A stretch of 36,413 nt of DNA from Pseudomonadales bacterium (GCA_019090385.1 JAHRWB010000134.1:1-36413); one strand, 5' to 3'; counted from the first letter of the stretch, positions 1 to 8,719 are shown. Notes: generated by a model not told the origin, from the sequence alone. Numbers and translations are program-made.

Positions 1-2
1 CC

Positions 3-734
3 GGTTGGGGTTATTCCTATATGGATCATACCGGTGGGTATTACATGGTCATGGCCATACTTATGGCCATGATTCATAAGCAAAGGACCGGCGAGGGTCA
101 GTGGGTGGATATGGCCACCACGGAGTCCGCTCAATGCTTGCACGGGCCAGCATTGCTTGACTGGACAGTGAATAAGCGGCCCACACGTCAGGCTTCCCCG
201 GCCAGTAGTAATCGAAATATTTGGCCGGCGATGGCACCGCATGGTATTTATCCCTGCCAGGGTGAAGATGAATGGCTGGCGATTTCCTGCCGAGATGAGG
301 ACGACTGGCAGTCGTTCGTAACACTCGTGGATGAATCCTGGTGTCAGGAGTCTGTGTATCTGACATTGGCATCACGTCTGGAACACCAGGATGCGCTAGA
401 TCAGCAGGTGGCACTCTGGACAGCGAAAGGGCAGAAATTTGCCCTGGCCGATGAGCTTACGCAGGCCGGAATTCCGGCTTCTGCGGTGAACAAGCCCGAG
501 GAGCGTATCGACCTGGATTCAAGCACTGGAAACTTTGGGCTTTGGCCAACGATACATCACACGAAAATGGGTGATGTACGTGTGGATGGCCAACCTGTTC
601 ACTTTTCTGAGACAAACTGGCAGATGCGTAACGGGGCACCTTGTTTGGGCGAGCATACACAACAGGTGTTAACGAATTTATTGGGCTATTCAATAGATGA
701 AGTCGAACAACTTAGACAGGAGGGGGTAGTATGA
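3..734 (+). CDS. CaiB/BaiF family III CoA-transferase, 3' part only
   Basis: This is the C-terminal part of a family III CoA-transferase, which moves CoA between acyl-CoA and a free acid. The reading frame is open through the left edge of the window (residues GWGYSY precede the first ATG at position 21), so the true start lies outside. Visible family hallmarks are the GEGQWVDMA strand near the start, typical of the core domain, and the C-terminal LGEHTQQVL segment seen at the end of nearly all members. The N-terminal half carrying the catalytic Asp is not in the window. The stop codon overlaps the start of the next CoA-transferase by four bases (ATGA), so the two are translationally coupled and may form a heteromer or act in the same pathway. 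Substrate unknown. Confidence 0.88.
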   Translation, partial: GWGYSYMDHTGGYYMVMAILMAMIHKQRTGEGQWVDMATTESAQCLHGPALLDWTVNKRPTRQASPASSNRNIWPAMAPHGIYPCQGEDEWLAISCRDEDDWQSFVTLVDESWCQESVYLTLASRLEHQDALDQQVALWTAKGQKFALADELTQAGIPASAVNKPEERIDLDSSTGNFGLWPTIHHTKMGDVRVDGQPVHFSETNWQMRNGAPCLGEHTQQVLTNLLGYSIDEVEQLRQEGVV

Positions 735-1954
735 CTGCACTAAGTGGTTTGCGCGTTCTTGAACTGTCTAATGAACGTCTGGCCTATGCGGGTAAATTGC
801 TGGCCGACATGGGGGCCGATGTTATATTGATTGAGCCGCCTGGCGGCGATTGCGCGAGGCAGTATCCACCTTTTTTAAACGATGAGCCAGGGGACGGGCG
901 GAGTTTGTATTGGTGGCACCACAATACCAGCAAACGTGGTATCGTTTTGGACCTGGACAGTGAGCCTGGCCTTGAGGAATTCAAAAAACTAATTGCTACC
1001 GCAGATATTTTGATTGAATCTGAACCTCGCACCCGACTATCAACGCTAGGTATAGACTATGTGCAACTGCAGAAAATTCGTCCTGATTTGATACATGTAG
1101 CCATGACGCCTTTTGGCCGCGACGATCCAAAAAGTGATTTACCGGTAACCGATCTGACGTTAATGGCCGGTGGTGGCCCTCCTTGGTCTTGTGGGTACGA
1201 CGATCATTCACTGCCGCCAGTTCGGGGTGCAGGCAATCAGGGGTATAATACCGGATGTCATTTTACTGTAATGTCGTTATTGACCGCGATTTTGTACCGA
1301 GGGGTGAGTGGTGCTGGGCAGTTTATAGATGTCAGCATGCATGCGGCGCTTAATGTTACTACTGAAGCAGCCAGTTATTCCTGGCTGGTCGCACAGAAAA
1401 CCGTCCAGCGGCAAACCGGGCGTCATGCTTCAACCAGTCCATCTATGGAAAGCCAGATTCTATGTGCGGATGGACGGTACGCTAATACAGGTGTGCCGCC
1501 CAGGTTTCCTCATGAATTTGGAAAACTGCTAGATTGGATGATTGAACTGGACCTGAAAGATGATCTGCCAGAAGCGGTTTTTCTTGAAATGGGCGCAAAC
1601 TGGGAGGGTGCCTTCGACCTTTCGCAGATAGGCAAGGATGATACGGTAACGGCCATATTTGGTGCCGGACGAGAAGCCTTGACCTTGATTGCCTCACGCG
1701 TATCTGCGCAAGATTTCTTTTTTGGTTGTCAGACCGTAGGCTTGTCGGTTGGTGCAATTAATTCTCCTGAAGAAGCTTTCGAAGACCCCCACACCAAAGC
1801 AAGGGGGTTTCAAGTTACGGTGGAACATGAGGCCTTAGGTGCAAGTTACCGTTACCCGGGTGCGCCGTATCGTTTTGAAAAAACTGCTTGGGATATATCC
1901 AGGGTTGCGCCAAAGCTGGGAGAGCATACTGAAGAGATTCTTGGCGAGCTCTAA
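731..1954 (+). CDS. CaiB/BaiF family III CoA-transferase
   Basis: This 407-residue protein has the usual length for a family III CoA-transferase. The N-terminal block LSGLRVLELS followed by LLADMGADVILIEPP is the CoA-binding Rossmann-like start, SKRGIVLDLDS and ADILIES follow, and the protein ends with PKLGEHTEEIL. The catalytic Asp of the family is expected after the HVAMTPFG strand, and the Asp in LPVTDLTLMAGGG (about residue 141) is the candidate. The usual GPY and RPGxD surroundings are altered, so the substrate may be atypical. The start ATG overlaps the stop of the upstream CoA-transferase. It ends about 30 bp from the convergent amidohydrolase gene. The fold assignment is secure; the acyl donor and acceptor are not known. 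Confidence 0.9.
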   Translation: MTALSGLRVLELSNERLAYAGKLLADMGADVILIEPPGGDCARQYPPFLNDEPGDGRSLYWWHHNTSKRGIVLDLDSEPGLEEFKKLIATADILIESEPRTRLSTLGIDYVQLQKIRPDLIHVAMTPFGRDDPKSDLPVTDLTLMAGGGPPWSCGYDDHSLPPVRGAGNQGYNTGCHFTVMSLLTAILYRGVSGAGQFIDVSMHAALNVTTEAASYSWLVAQKTVQRQTGRHASTSPSMESQILCADGRYANTGVPPRFPHEFGKLLDWMIELDLKDDLPEAVFLEMGANWEGAFDLSQIGKDDTVTAIFGAGREALTLIASRVSAQDFFFGCQTVGLSVGAINSPEEAFEDPHTKARGFQVTVEHEALGASYRYPGAPYRFEKTAWDISRVAPKLGEHTEEILGEL

Positions 1955-1985
1955 CGAGCCAGGTTTATTTTTCGTGAATCTGTTT

Positions 1986-3428
1986 TTATGAACCGGGATT
2001 TTGGAATATCGAATTGTTGGAATAAATAATTTTCCCAGCGCTAAGAGTCAGCGCAACTTTTTCCTTTCTCAAACTGTTTCTGGCTTGAGACCAGGGCAGG
2101 GACAGCAGGCAGAGGTCCGCGTCTATCCCAACGGCGATACTTCTTTCGTCAGCCCCGGGCTCAGCGGGATGGGTGGTAAACAGCTTTAGTGCCTGCTCAG
2201 GTGTTAATGCTTCATCTTCTCCCAGATACTGCCCCTTGGCCGTTTTTCGATTGACCGCGGCTGTCATTGCCAGCCAGGGGTCTGGGTCGCCGTAGGGTGC
2301 ATCGGTGCCGCCGCCGAGAGGTATGCCGGCTTGCAGGAATCCATTTGCGCGATAAAGCAATGCATGGTCTGAATTATCCAGATCCTCAATGTATTGATCT
2401 CCTCGTTCCTGGATAAAGTTGGGTTGTGTCACGACCGTAACACCCGTTTCCTTAAGCAGGGGAAGAATGTGATCGGGTGTTATTGATGCATGCTCGATGC
2501 GGTCGCCACTATGGCTGCCGGCTTCTTTTAAGGCTGATAAGGCAAATACCAGTTCTACTTCGGTCACACAATGTATGGCCACGCTTCTGTTCTGATCATG
2601 AGCAGTGCCAATTTGCCGTATCAAGTCATCAAAGTCCGGCAGCCTATAATCATCCAGCAACACCTTATATGCACCCAGCTGTAGACGGGTATGATTTGCA
2701 GGCAGCAAACTGAGTTGCCCCATAAGCCTTACCTTTTGCATTAAATCGCCTTGGTTTATGAGCTTGCAGAGCAGCGCCTTGAGCGCTTCATCATTGCTAT
2801 AACTGGTGTCGGTAATACCAGTGATGCCAAAACTCGCCAAGTGTTTTGAGGCGAGTTTGATATCGGGTGGAAAGGATTGATCAAGTTGGGTTCTTAACCA
2901 GTGATCCATGCGGAATAATCGACCACTGGCTTGTCCGTTGGCATCCAGCTCGATGCCTTCCTGAGCGTGATTATGGTCGAGCTTGAGGAGCTCAGCGGCC
3001 AGACTATTCAGGAACCACATTTTCCCACTACGGTGCTGAATCCTAACTGGCCTGTCGGGCAGTAAGTCGTCAAGTTGGGAACGATGTAACAAGCCGGCTA
3101 TGGATTCATGGTAGCCAATGCCACGCACCCAACCGTTACCGTCAGCCTTGCTCAATACCGCTGCAAGGGATTGTAAACTGTCAATTTTCGCTGGACTACA
3201 GTCGACAGATTGCAAGGATGCGGCCAGCGCAAACAAATGCATATGGTGGTCATGCAAACCCGGGCAAAGCACGCCGCCTCGGGCCTGAATAACTTTTTCA
3301 CCAGGGTTGGGGTCAAGGCTGGGCGCAATAGCAACGATTTTTCCTTCGCGGCAGCGCAGGTCTAACAGATGCACTTTCCCATACCGACTCTCGGTCGAGT
3401 AAATTTCAGCCTGTTTGATGAGCAGCAC
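1986..3428 (-). CDS. Amidohydrolase, YtcJ-like (amidohydrolase 3 family)
   Basis: This is a metal-dependent hydrolase of about 480 residues in the amidohydrolase superfamily. The N-terminal beta-sandwich (about residues 1-55) leads into PGLHDHHMHLF, whose HxH (His62, His64) is the first metal-binding element. Further conserved elements are VAIHCVTE, DRIEHASI and GGGTDAPYGDPDPW, which match the later His and the catalytic Asp of the YtcJ-like group. Translation starts at GTG (position 3428), inside the 3' end of the preceding minus-strand CoA-transferase gene, overlapping it by 23 bp, so the two are co-translated. No signal peptide is seen, so it should be cytoplasmic. It probably hydrolyses a C-N or ester bond, or a lactone, of a pathway intermediate; the substrate is not deducible. 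Confidence 0.85.
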   Translation of the reverse strand: MLLIKQAEIYSTESRYGKVHLLDLRCREGKIVAIAPSLDPNPGEKVIQARGGVLCPGLHDHHMHLFALAASLQSVDCSPAKIDSLQSLAAVLSKADGNGWVRGIGYHESIAGLLHRSQLDDLLPDRPVRIQHRSGKMWFLNSLAAELLKLDHNHAQEGIELDANGQASGRLFRMDHWLRTQLDQSFPPDIKLASKHLASFGITGITDTSYSNDEALKALLCKLINQGDLMQKVRLMGQLSLLPANHTRLQLGAYKVLLDDYRLPDFDDLIRQIGTAHDQNRSVAIHCVTEVELVFALSALKEAGSHSGDRIEHASITPDHILPLLKETGVTVVTQPNFIQERGDQYIEDLDNSDHALLYRANGFLQAGIPLGGGTDAPYGDPDPWLAMTAAVNRKTAKGQYLGEDEALTPEQALKLFTTHPAEPGADERSIAVGIDADLCLLSLPWSQARNSLRKEKVALTLSAGKIIYSNNSIFQNPGS

Positions 3429-4764
3429 GGGGTTCTCTAATTATGCTGGCTGTATCTGCACCCAATATTGCAGCTTGCTGCCTAATTATCGGGCAGAATG
3501 ATTCAGCCTGCAAATCAATGGGCTTGGTGGCATTAGAAAAATCCATAACATGTCGTGTGACGGCAGCAAGAGACACGTCAATGAGTACGCTTTGTCTTTT
3601 TTGCCAGTATGCAATTGCAGCCAGTGCTGCATGCATGCCTGTTAAGGGGTCGCTAAGTGCATCGCCAATAAAGACGGGTCCATTATGGGTGGTTAAATAT
3701 GCGCCTGCAGCAATAGCAGCATCATCACCAAAGCCCACCCAGTTTGCCTGGGGCTCGTCGCGGCCGTAGGCAGTAATGCTGATCCATACCTGTCCCGGAT
3801 TTTGTGCGAGGATTTCTCTTGCATCAATACCCATTTGCAACAGTGCCCTGGGGCGGGAGCTTTCTATGACGATGTCTGCTCGATGGAGGAGGTTTGATAA
3901 ACTGGATATACCTGATGAACTGGTTAAATCGAGGCTAACGCTGGCTTTTCCTGCATTCATGAGATTAAAGAATTCAGGGCTGCCTTCGCGACTGGCATCC
4001 GGGCGCTGATTGCTTTCTACTTTGATCACTCGGGCTCCCGCGCTTTGTAGCAACGAAGAGCACAGTGGACCAGCCCACAAGGAAGACAAATCCACTACCA
4101 GAGGCTTGTTGGCACGCAATGGATCTGTTTTAGCTAACCGGTTTGTTGCAGATGCGGGACTAAAACGGCTTGTACTGTGCCAGCTATTACTTTTATGGGC
4201 GTTGCAGACTGACACCGGCAGGCCCATCAGTTGACCCCGGTCCGCCATTTCCATGCCACACCGGTTTTGCAGTGCCATGGCTATCGCTGTCCAGTCATTG
4301 CTCGGGATGGGGTGTTGCAACCAGGCTGGCATTAGTTCCCAGTCTTCATTTCTGGCAAGATTAAGCGCAATCCAACTAGATTTGGTGGCAAGCAGCCTGC
4401 AACTGCCATTGGCGGAAATTTGTGTTGGCGTAGCTAAATGTGAAATATAGGCGCGTTCAGTGAGCAGGGCAGCGCCCTGTATGCCGGCCAGTTTTGCGCT
4501 TGGTGCCAAAAGCCTGTACGTATCAAGCACAGCATCTGCACAACTTTGTATACCTGCGGGTTGCATTATCGTTTGTAGCGGTATTTGTTTTGTTGTTTGT
4601 ATTTCACCGCTCGTAGGGAGGGTACTGGGCGCAGGTTGTCGTGCACGCGCCGGCAATAGAGGCATGTTTTTTCGCACGATATCCTGCCCAAGCCCCAGGT
4701 CCAGCTTCAGATCTTTAAGCAGTTTGAGGGCGTAAACGGGGATACCTTTATTGTTTGGGTTCAT
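3406..4764 (-). CDS. Domain-swapped family III CoA-transferase-like protein
   Basis: This 452-residue protein has its CoA-transferase core at the C-terminus. PLVVDLSSLWAGPLCSSLL (about residues 222-240), AGARVIKVES, ADIVIESSRPRAL, WISITAYGRDEP and FGDDAAIAAGAY (candidate catalytic Asp348 or Asp349) follow the order normally found in the N-terminal half of family III enzymes. The first 200 residues carry a segment (SSWIALNLARNEDWELMPAW, about 129-148) that resembles the part normally found after the core. The order of halves therefore appears swapped. The start is taken at the ATG at 4764, because upstream in-frame sequence runs into the divergent crotonase gene and shows no family homology. 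It overlaps the amidohydrolase start. I recall proteins with this layout from actinobacteria, but that needs a search. Confidence 0.8.
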   Translation of the reverse strand: MNPNNKGIPVYALKLLKDLKLDLGLGQDIVRKNMPLLPARARQPAPSTLPTSGEIQTTKQIPLQTIMQPAGIQSCADAVLDTYRLLAPSAKLAGIQGAALLTERAYISHLATPTQISANGSCRLLATKSSWIALNLARNEDWELMPAWLQHPIPSNDWTAIAMALQNRCGMEMADRGQLMGLPVSVCNAHKSNSWHSTSRFSPASATNRLAKTDPLRANKPLVVDLSSLWAGPLCSSLLQSAGARVIKVESNQRPDASREGSPEFFNLMNAGKASVSLDLTSSSGISSLSNLLHRADIVIESSRPRALLQMGIDAREILAQNPGQVWISITAYGRDEPQANWVGFGDDAAIAAGAYLTTHNGPVFIGDALSDPLTGMHAALAAIAYWQKRQSVLIDVSLAAVTRHVMDFSNATKPIDLQAESFCPIIRQQAAILGADTASIIREPRAAHQTG

Positions 4765-4796
4765 TACATGAGTATACTCAAGAAGTGGAAGATACC

Positions 4797-5756
4797 GTGA
4801 AAATTTCAGAATTGCGATTGCTGCAGGCCTCTGCAAATCGATTTGATGACTATTCCGTGGTATTTGATCGACCGTATATGATTGTTGACCTGGATGAGTC
4901 AGATAATTCAGGCAGTCTGTTACAGCCAAATTGCCCCGTTATAGCAATGACCGATAATCTTGAATCGCTGCCGGCTATTGTAGATATACCCGTGCAGGAC
5001 GAGCAGGAAATGCAGATTATCAAGCAAGCTGTTCGAAACAGCCCTGTTGCTGCAACAATCCTGGTTCAGCTATTGCGTCACAATGAGCAGAATAGTGTGG
5101 CTCAGGGTTTGTTCGCAGAATCTTTATCTTATTCCTGTCTGCAGAACGGCACCCAGTTTCAAAATTGGTTGGTGGGCAGAGTAAAAAAGCCCAAACCGCT
5201 TGTAGATTCAAGCCAGTTAGTCCTGATGGAACGCAACAATGATCATCTTGACATTACGCTAAATCGTCCAGAAAAGCGTAATGCCTACTCTGCAGAGTTA
5301 CGTGATGAACTTAATGAAGCGTTGCTTCTTGTACATGCTGATAGCTCCATCAAACGGGCAACTATTGCCAGTGCCGGTGAGTGTTTCAGCGCAGGTGGTG
5401 ATCTGGACGAGTTTGGTAGTGCAAAAGATGGCGCTTATGCGCATATAACGCGCCTGACCAGAAACAATGGTGTGTTACTTGATGAGCTGCGCAGCAGAGT
5501 TGAATTTCGTTTGCACGGCGCCTGTATTGGAGCAGGTATTGAAATGCCATCTTTCGTGGATCACGTAATAGCTGATTCGAACAGTTTTTTTCAGTTGCCG
5601 GAAGTTGCCATGGGGCTGATTCCGGGTGCCGGGGGTACGGTTAGTATCCTGAAACGTATTGGACGCTTAAAAACCGCCTTTATGGCAATATCTAACCAAA
5701 GAATCACTGCGGAAAAAGCCTTGTCTTGGGGCTTGATAGATGAGATCAGTGGGTAG
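4797..5756 (+). CDS. Enoyl-CoA hydratase/isomerase (crotonase) with N-terminal extension
   Basis: The C-terminal 180 residues are a crotonase fold: LDITLNRPEKRNAYS, the oxyanion-hole motif FSAGGDLDEFG, HGACIGAGIEMPS and LPEVAMGLIPGAGGT. Both acidic residues of classical crotonase are present (Glu249 and Glu269 from the GTG start, spaced by 20 as in Glu144/Glu164), so hydratase or isomerase activity is plausible. An unusual 135-residue N-terminal region without recognisable motifs precedes the fold, and the C-terminal helical part after GLIDEISG is missing compared with usual 260-residue enzymes. The start is uncertain: GTG at 4797 is preferred because it lies outside the divergent gene and has a purine-rich stretch upstream, while TTG at 4755 would overlap the divergent CDS. 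It is divergent from the domain-swapped CoA-transferase. Confidence 0.82.
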   Translation: MKISELRLLQASANRFDDYSVVFDRPYMIVDLDESDNSGSLLQPNCPVIAMTDNLESLPAIVDIPVQDEQEMQIIKQAVRNSPVAATILVQLLRHNEQNSVAQGLFAESLSYSCLQNGTQFQNWLVGRVKKPKPLVDSSQLVLMERNNDHLDITLNRPEKRNAYSAELRDELNEALLLVHADSSIKRATIASAGECFSAGGDLDEFGSAKDGAYAHITRLTRNNGVLLDELRSRVEFRLHGACIGAGIEMPSFVDHVIADSNSFFQLPEVAMGLIPGAGGTVSILKRIGRLKTAFMAISNQRITAEKALSWGLIDEISG

Positions 5757-5826
5757 ATAGTGTTCAGTCTTCGTTTTAGGCAGAAAATATGAGCGTCGGC
5801 GGCTAAAATTTGCAGTAGCTACTTGG

Positions 5827-5870
5827 AATAAAATAAAAATAACAGGCCAGAATAAAATAAAAATAATAGG
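5827..5870 (+). repeat. 20-bp AT-rich direct repeat before a start codon
   Basis: Two copies of AATAAAATAAAAATAA(C/T)AGG lie at 5827-5846 and 5851-5870, separated by CCAG. They differ at one base. The last AGG of the second copy is part of the ribosome binding site (AGGAGAG) of the CoA-transferase starting at 5879, so the repeat sits in the untranslated leader. It could arise by slippage or act as a translation enhancer; no function is shown. Confidence 0.6.
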
Positions 5871-5878
5871 AGAGTGTT

Positions 5879-7207
5879 ATGAATTGGCGTGATTTATGTG
5901 GTTCAAAACTGGTTTCAGCAGAACAAGCGGTAGGACAGATTAAATCTGGAAATACAGTCTCTGTTGCTCCCTATACAACTACCCCGTTGACATTGTGTGC
6001 TGCCCTGGTGGCATCAGCTCGCAAACGCAAACTTGAAGGGGTTTCTATTGAGCATCTGGCGGCCAATTTCGGTTGGACAGAATCCAATTTGCAGGGTGTT
6101 ATTCGACTATCTGACAATTATGCCACGCCACTAAATCGGGTAGCCTGCCATGCTGGAGAAATGAACTATATCCCCGTGGGCTTGTGGGAGAGTTATCAGC
6201 TTCCTGCGGGCTTTACTTCTACACCAGATGTATACATGGTGCCGGTATCACCACCGAATAAAAAGGGTTTTTGTAGTTTTGGGACTGGTGTCTGGATGTC
6301 TCCAACGCTTATCCGTGGTGCGAGCCTGGTTATTGCTGAAGTAAGAGAAGAGTTTATTCATACTTTTGGTGAAAATTACGTGCATATGGATGAAATTGAC
6401 TTTTTTGTCGAGGGTGAATCATTTAGCAATGGTGGCGATGCAGGCGCCGGGTTGAGTGAGGAAGAAATATCTCAGGTAGAAACTATTTGCACGTCTGTGG
6501 CGGTAGAACTAATCAACGATGGGGATACCTTGCAAATGGGCGTAGGTACGGTATCAGCATCTCTGGGTCAGTTTCTCGATTTTCGCAATGACCTGGGCAT
6601 TCAAACCGAGCTGATTACTGGCGGTGTGGGGGAGTTGGTTAAGCGTGGCAATGTAACTGGCGCCAGGAAAACACTACACCCTAACAAGGTGGTTGGTAGC
6701 GCTATTGTCGCGCTCAACGATCAAGAGCTGGCCGAGATTGACGAGAACCCGGTTTTTGAACTATACGATTTTGGCTATACCGATGATCTCAGACGATTGA
6801 TTACCCAGGATAATTTTGTCGCAATCAATAATGCCATGGTAGTTGATTTAACCGGGCAGGTTTCTGCTGAGGCTTTTGACCATCGTGCCTATACAGGGGT
6901 TGGTGGACAAACTGTCTTTATGATCGCCGGCGCCTATTCACCGGGCGGAAAATCAATCAGTGTTGTGCCCTCAAGTTCTGTTCCCAGCGGAACGGGTAAA
7001 CGGGTATCACGAATAGTGCCCACTCTGGCTGCTGGTACGCCGGTTACGGTGCCAAGGACCTATATCGACTATGTTGTTACAGAGTTTGGTATTGCAGAAT
7101 TAAAAGGCAAGTCGGTGGTGGAGAGAGCACGTAGCTTATGTGAAATAGCTCATCCCGATTATCGGGATGAGCTACGGGCCAGTGCACGGGAAATGTACGG
7201 TGCTTGA
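5879..7207 (+). CDS. Acetyl-CoA hydrolase / 4-hydroxybutyrate CoA-transferase family protein (class I)
   Basis: This 442-residue protein has the length and order of the acetyl-CoA hydrolase/transferase family, which exchanges CoA through a glutamyl-CoA thioester. The N-terminal domain begins MNWRDLCGSKLVSAEQAV. The GVGTVSASL motif (about 221-229) precedes IQTELITGGVGELV, where Glu244 occupies the place of the catalytic glutamate. The C-terminal domain has GVGGQTVFMIAGAYSPGG, PSSSVPSGTGKRVSRIVP and the terminal IAHPDYRDEL motif. The start ATG at 5879 has a good AGGAGAG ribosome binding site. It follows the crotonase gene by 122 bp and may be independently transcribed. It is mechanistically unrelated to the family III CoA-transferases nearby. 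It probably recycles CoA between a pathway acid and acetate or a similar acid. Confidence 0.9.
   Translation: MNWRDLCGSKLVSAEQAVGQIKSGNTVSVAPYTTTPLTLCAALVASARKRKLEGVSIEHLAANFGWTESNLQGVIRLSDNYATPLNRVACHAGEMNYIPVGLWESYQLPAGFTSTPDVYMVPVSPPNKKGFCSFGTGVWMSPTLIRGASLVIAEVREEFIHTFGENYVHMDEIDFFVEGESFSNGGDAGAGLSEEEISQVETICTSVAVELINDGDTLQMGVGTVSASLGQFLDFRNDLGIQTELITGGVGELVKRGNVTGARKTLHPNKVVGSAIVALNDQELAEIDENPVFELYDFGYTDDLRRLITQDNFVAINNAMVVDLTGQVSAEAFDHRAYTGVGGQTVFMIAGAYSPGGKSISVVPSSSVPSGTGKRVSRIVPTLAAGTPVTVPRTYIDYVVTEFGIAELKGKSVVERARSLCEIAHPDYRDELRASAREMYGA
7146..7174. repeat. 29-nt perfect palindrome inside the end of a CDS
   Basis: TAGCTCATCCCGAT and ATCGGGATGAGCTA are exact reverse complements flanking a single T at 7160, giving 14-bp arms, or a 12-bp hairpin stem with a 5-nt loop in RNA. 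It lies in codons for the conserved C-terminal IAHPDYRDEL motif, 33 bp before the stop codon and close to the convergent 3' end of the acyl-CoA synthetase gene. No T-tract follows on either strand, so it is not a classical terminator. Confidence 0.7.
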
Positions 7208-7216
7208 GTGAGTTTA

Positions 7217-8719
7217 CTATGCGATTAGCTCTTCCCGGATGACTCTTCTGAGTAATTTTCCAGTTGGGTTATAAGGTAATTCATCTTTATAGTGGATTAC
7301 CTGTGGAACACGGGAGGAGCGCAAGCGGTCTTTGACCCAGCTTCGCAGTTCGTCTTCGCTGGCTGAAGTGCCGGGTTTTAATACCACGGCCATTGCGACT
7401 GCTTCACCCCATTGCTCGTCAGGTATGCCGACAATTGCGACATCGGCAACGGCTTTGTGTTGTAACAACACGTCTTCGATTTCGCCAGGAGAGAGGTTTT
7501 CACCTCCTCTTACAATAACGTCATCCGCACGACCATCGAGAAACAAATAACCTTCGCTATCGGTATAACCCCGGTCTCTGGTCGGAAACCAGCCATCTTC
7601 GGAGGAAACCTTGCCGATACCCCGATATTCTCCGGATACCTGCTCGCCACGTACAAATATTTCACCCGCTGTGTCGATGGGCAATACATTGTTGTCATCA
7701 TCGCGGATTTCGATCTCTATACCGGGCATGGGAACCCCAACTGAAACCAGGCGTCTGCGAGCGTATTTGTCTTCGCTGGCAGCAGCAGTGCGGTGTTCCT
7801 CGGGGCCCAGTACACTGATGGTCGAGCTGGTTTCAGTTAAACCATAGGCGTTGGTAAACTCGGTATCTGGAAACAGTGCCATTGCGCGTTCCAGTACAGG
7901 TAGTGGCATTTTCCCACCGCCGTAAGATAAGGAACCAAGGTCTGGCAGGTCCGCGGTACTCTGACCATCCAATGCTTCTATAATTTTGGAAAGCATGGTC
8001 GGTACCACGAAAGCGGTGGTGATCTTTTCAGATTTGGCAAGCTCAAGCCAGGCCTCAGCACTGAATTGCGGTAACTGTACAACCCTTCGTCCGGAATAGA
8101 CGGAACTTAGCACGGCCATAATACCAGCAATGTGGTATGGCGGAACACAGACCAGCGCAGCTTCATGTTCCTCGGCAGAAGCAAATTCCACGGAACCCAA
8201 AAGGTAGGAGACCAGATGTTTTTGTCTGAGAATAGCGGCCTTGGGCTCTCCCGTGGTACCACTGGTAAACAGCAAGACGGCCACATCTTCCGGTTCCATT
8301 GACCAGGCATCTTCCGGCTTTGACTGGGCGTCAAAGTTTTCAAGAAATGCGCCCCGGGTCACCGGTGTAATGCCTTCACGATTGGTGTAGACCTCTTCAT
8401 GGTCGTCATGGGTAACCAGGTAAGTCGGTGTAATTCGCGTTAACAGTGCTTCAATTTCTGCTTCTGTGAGCCGGTAATTCAAGGGTACAAAGGGCAGACC
8501 AGCCCAGGAACTGGCAAATATGCCAATAGGCATGGCCAGACTGTTTACATCACGAATTGCAAAATGATCGCTGGTGGTCCCTTGTGCTGCTAATGCAGCA
8601 CTACCACTTTGATCGAAAAGTTCCTGGTAGGTAATAGAGGAACCGTCTTCTGAATTGGTGAATGCTATTCTGTCGGCGAAGGCGGAATTCGCCATTTCCA
8701 ATATCATCATAAGATTCAT
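7217..8719 (-). CDS. AMP-binding acyl-CoA synthetase (fatty-acid/aryl-CoA ligase type)
   Basis: This 500-residue ligase of the ANL superfamily activates a carboxylic acid to an acyl-adenylate and then an acyl-CoA. The P-loop motif LLFTSGTTGEPKAAI, the aromatic-pocket motif NAYGLTETSS, the hinge region GWFPTRDRGYTDSEGYL with LDGRADDVIVRGGENLSPGEIE, and the catalytic lysine motif YNPTGKLLRR near the C-terminus are all present. The start is placed at the ATG at 8719, preceded by AGAGGTAGA; longer in-frame options would run into the upstream small gene. That gene (101 residues) ends 37 bp upstream, so the two probably form an operon. It is a good candidate for the entry enzyme of the pathway. Chain length and ring structure of the substrate cannot be told. 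Confidence 0.9.
   Translation of the reverse strand: MNLMMILEMANSAFADRIAFTNSEDGSSITYQELFDQSGSAALAAQGTTSDHFAIRDVNSLAMPIGIFASSWAGLPFVPLNYRLTEAEIEALLTRITPTYLVTHDDHEEVYTNREGITPVTRGAFLENFDAQSKPEDAWSMEPEDVAVLLFTSGTTGEPKAAILRQKHLVSYLLGSVEFASAEEHEAALVCVPPYHIAGIMAVLSSVYSGRRVVQLPQFSAEAWLELAKSEKITTAFVVPTMLSKIIEALDGQSTADLPDLGSLSYGGGKMPLPVLERAMALFPDTEFTNAYGLTETSSTISVLGPEEHRTAAASEDKYARRRLVSVGVPMPGIEIEIRDDDNNVLPIDTAGEIFVRGEQVSGEYRGIGKVSSEDGWFPTRDRGYTDSEGYLFLDGRADDVIVRGGENLSPGEIEDVLLQHKAVADVAIVGIPDEQWGEAVAMAVVLKPGTSASEDELRSWVKDRLRSSRVPQVIHYKDELPYNPTGKLLRRVIREELIA

Noticed and set aside
61-414. 117-codon frame on the minus strand
   Set aside because: It lies wholly inside the partial CoA-transferase gene on the opposite strand, whose family motifs are clear.
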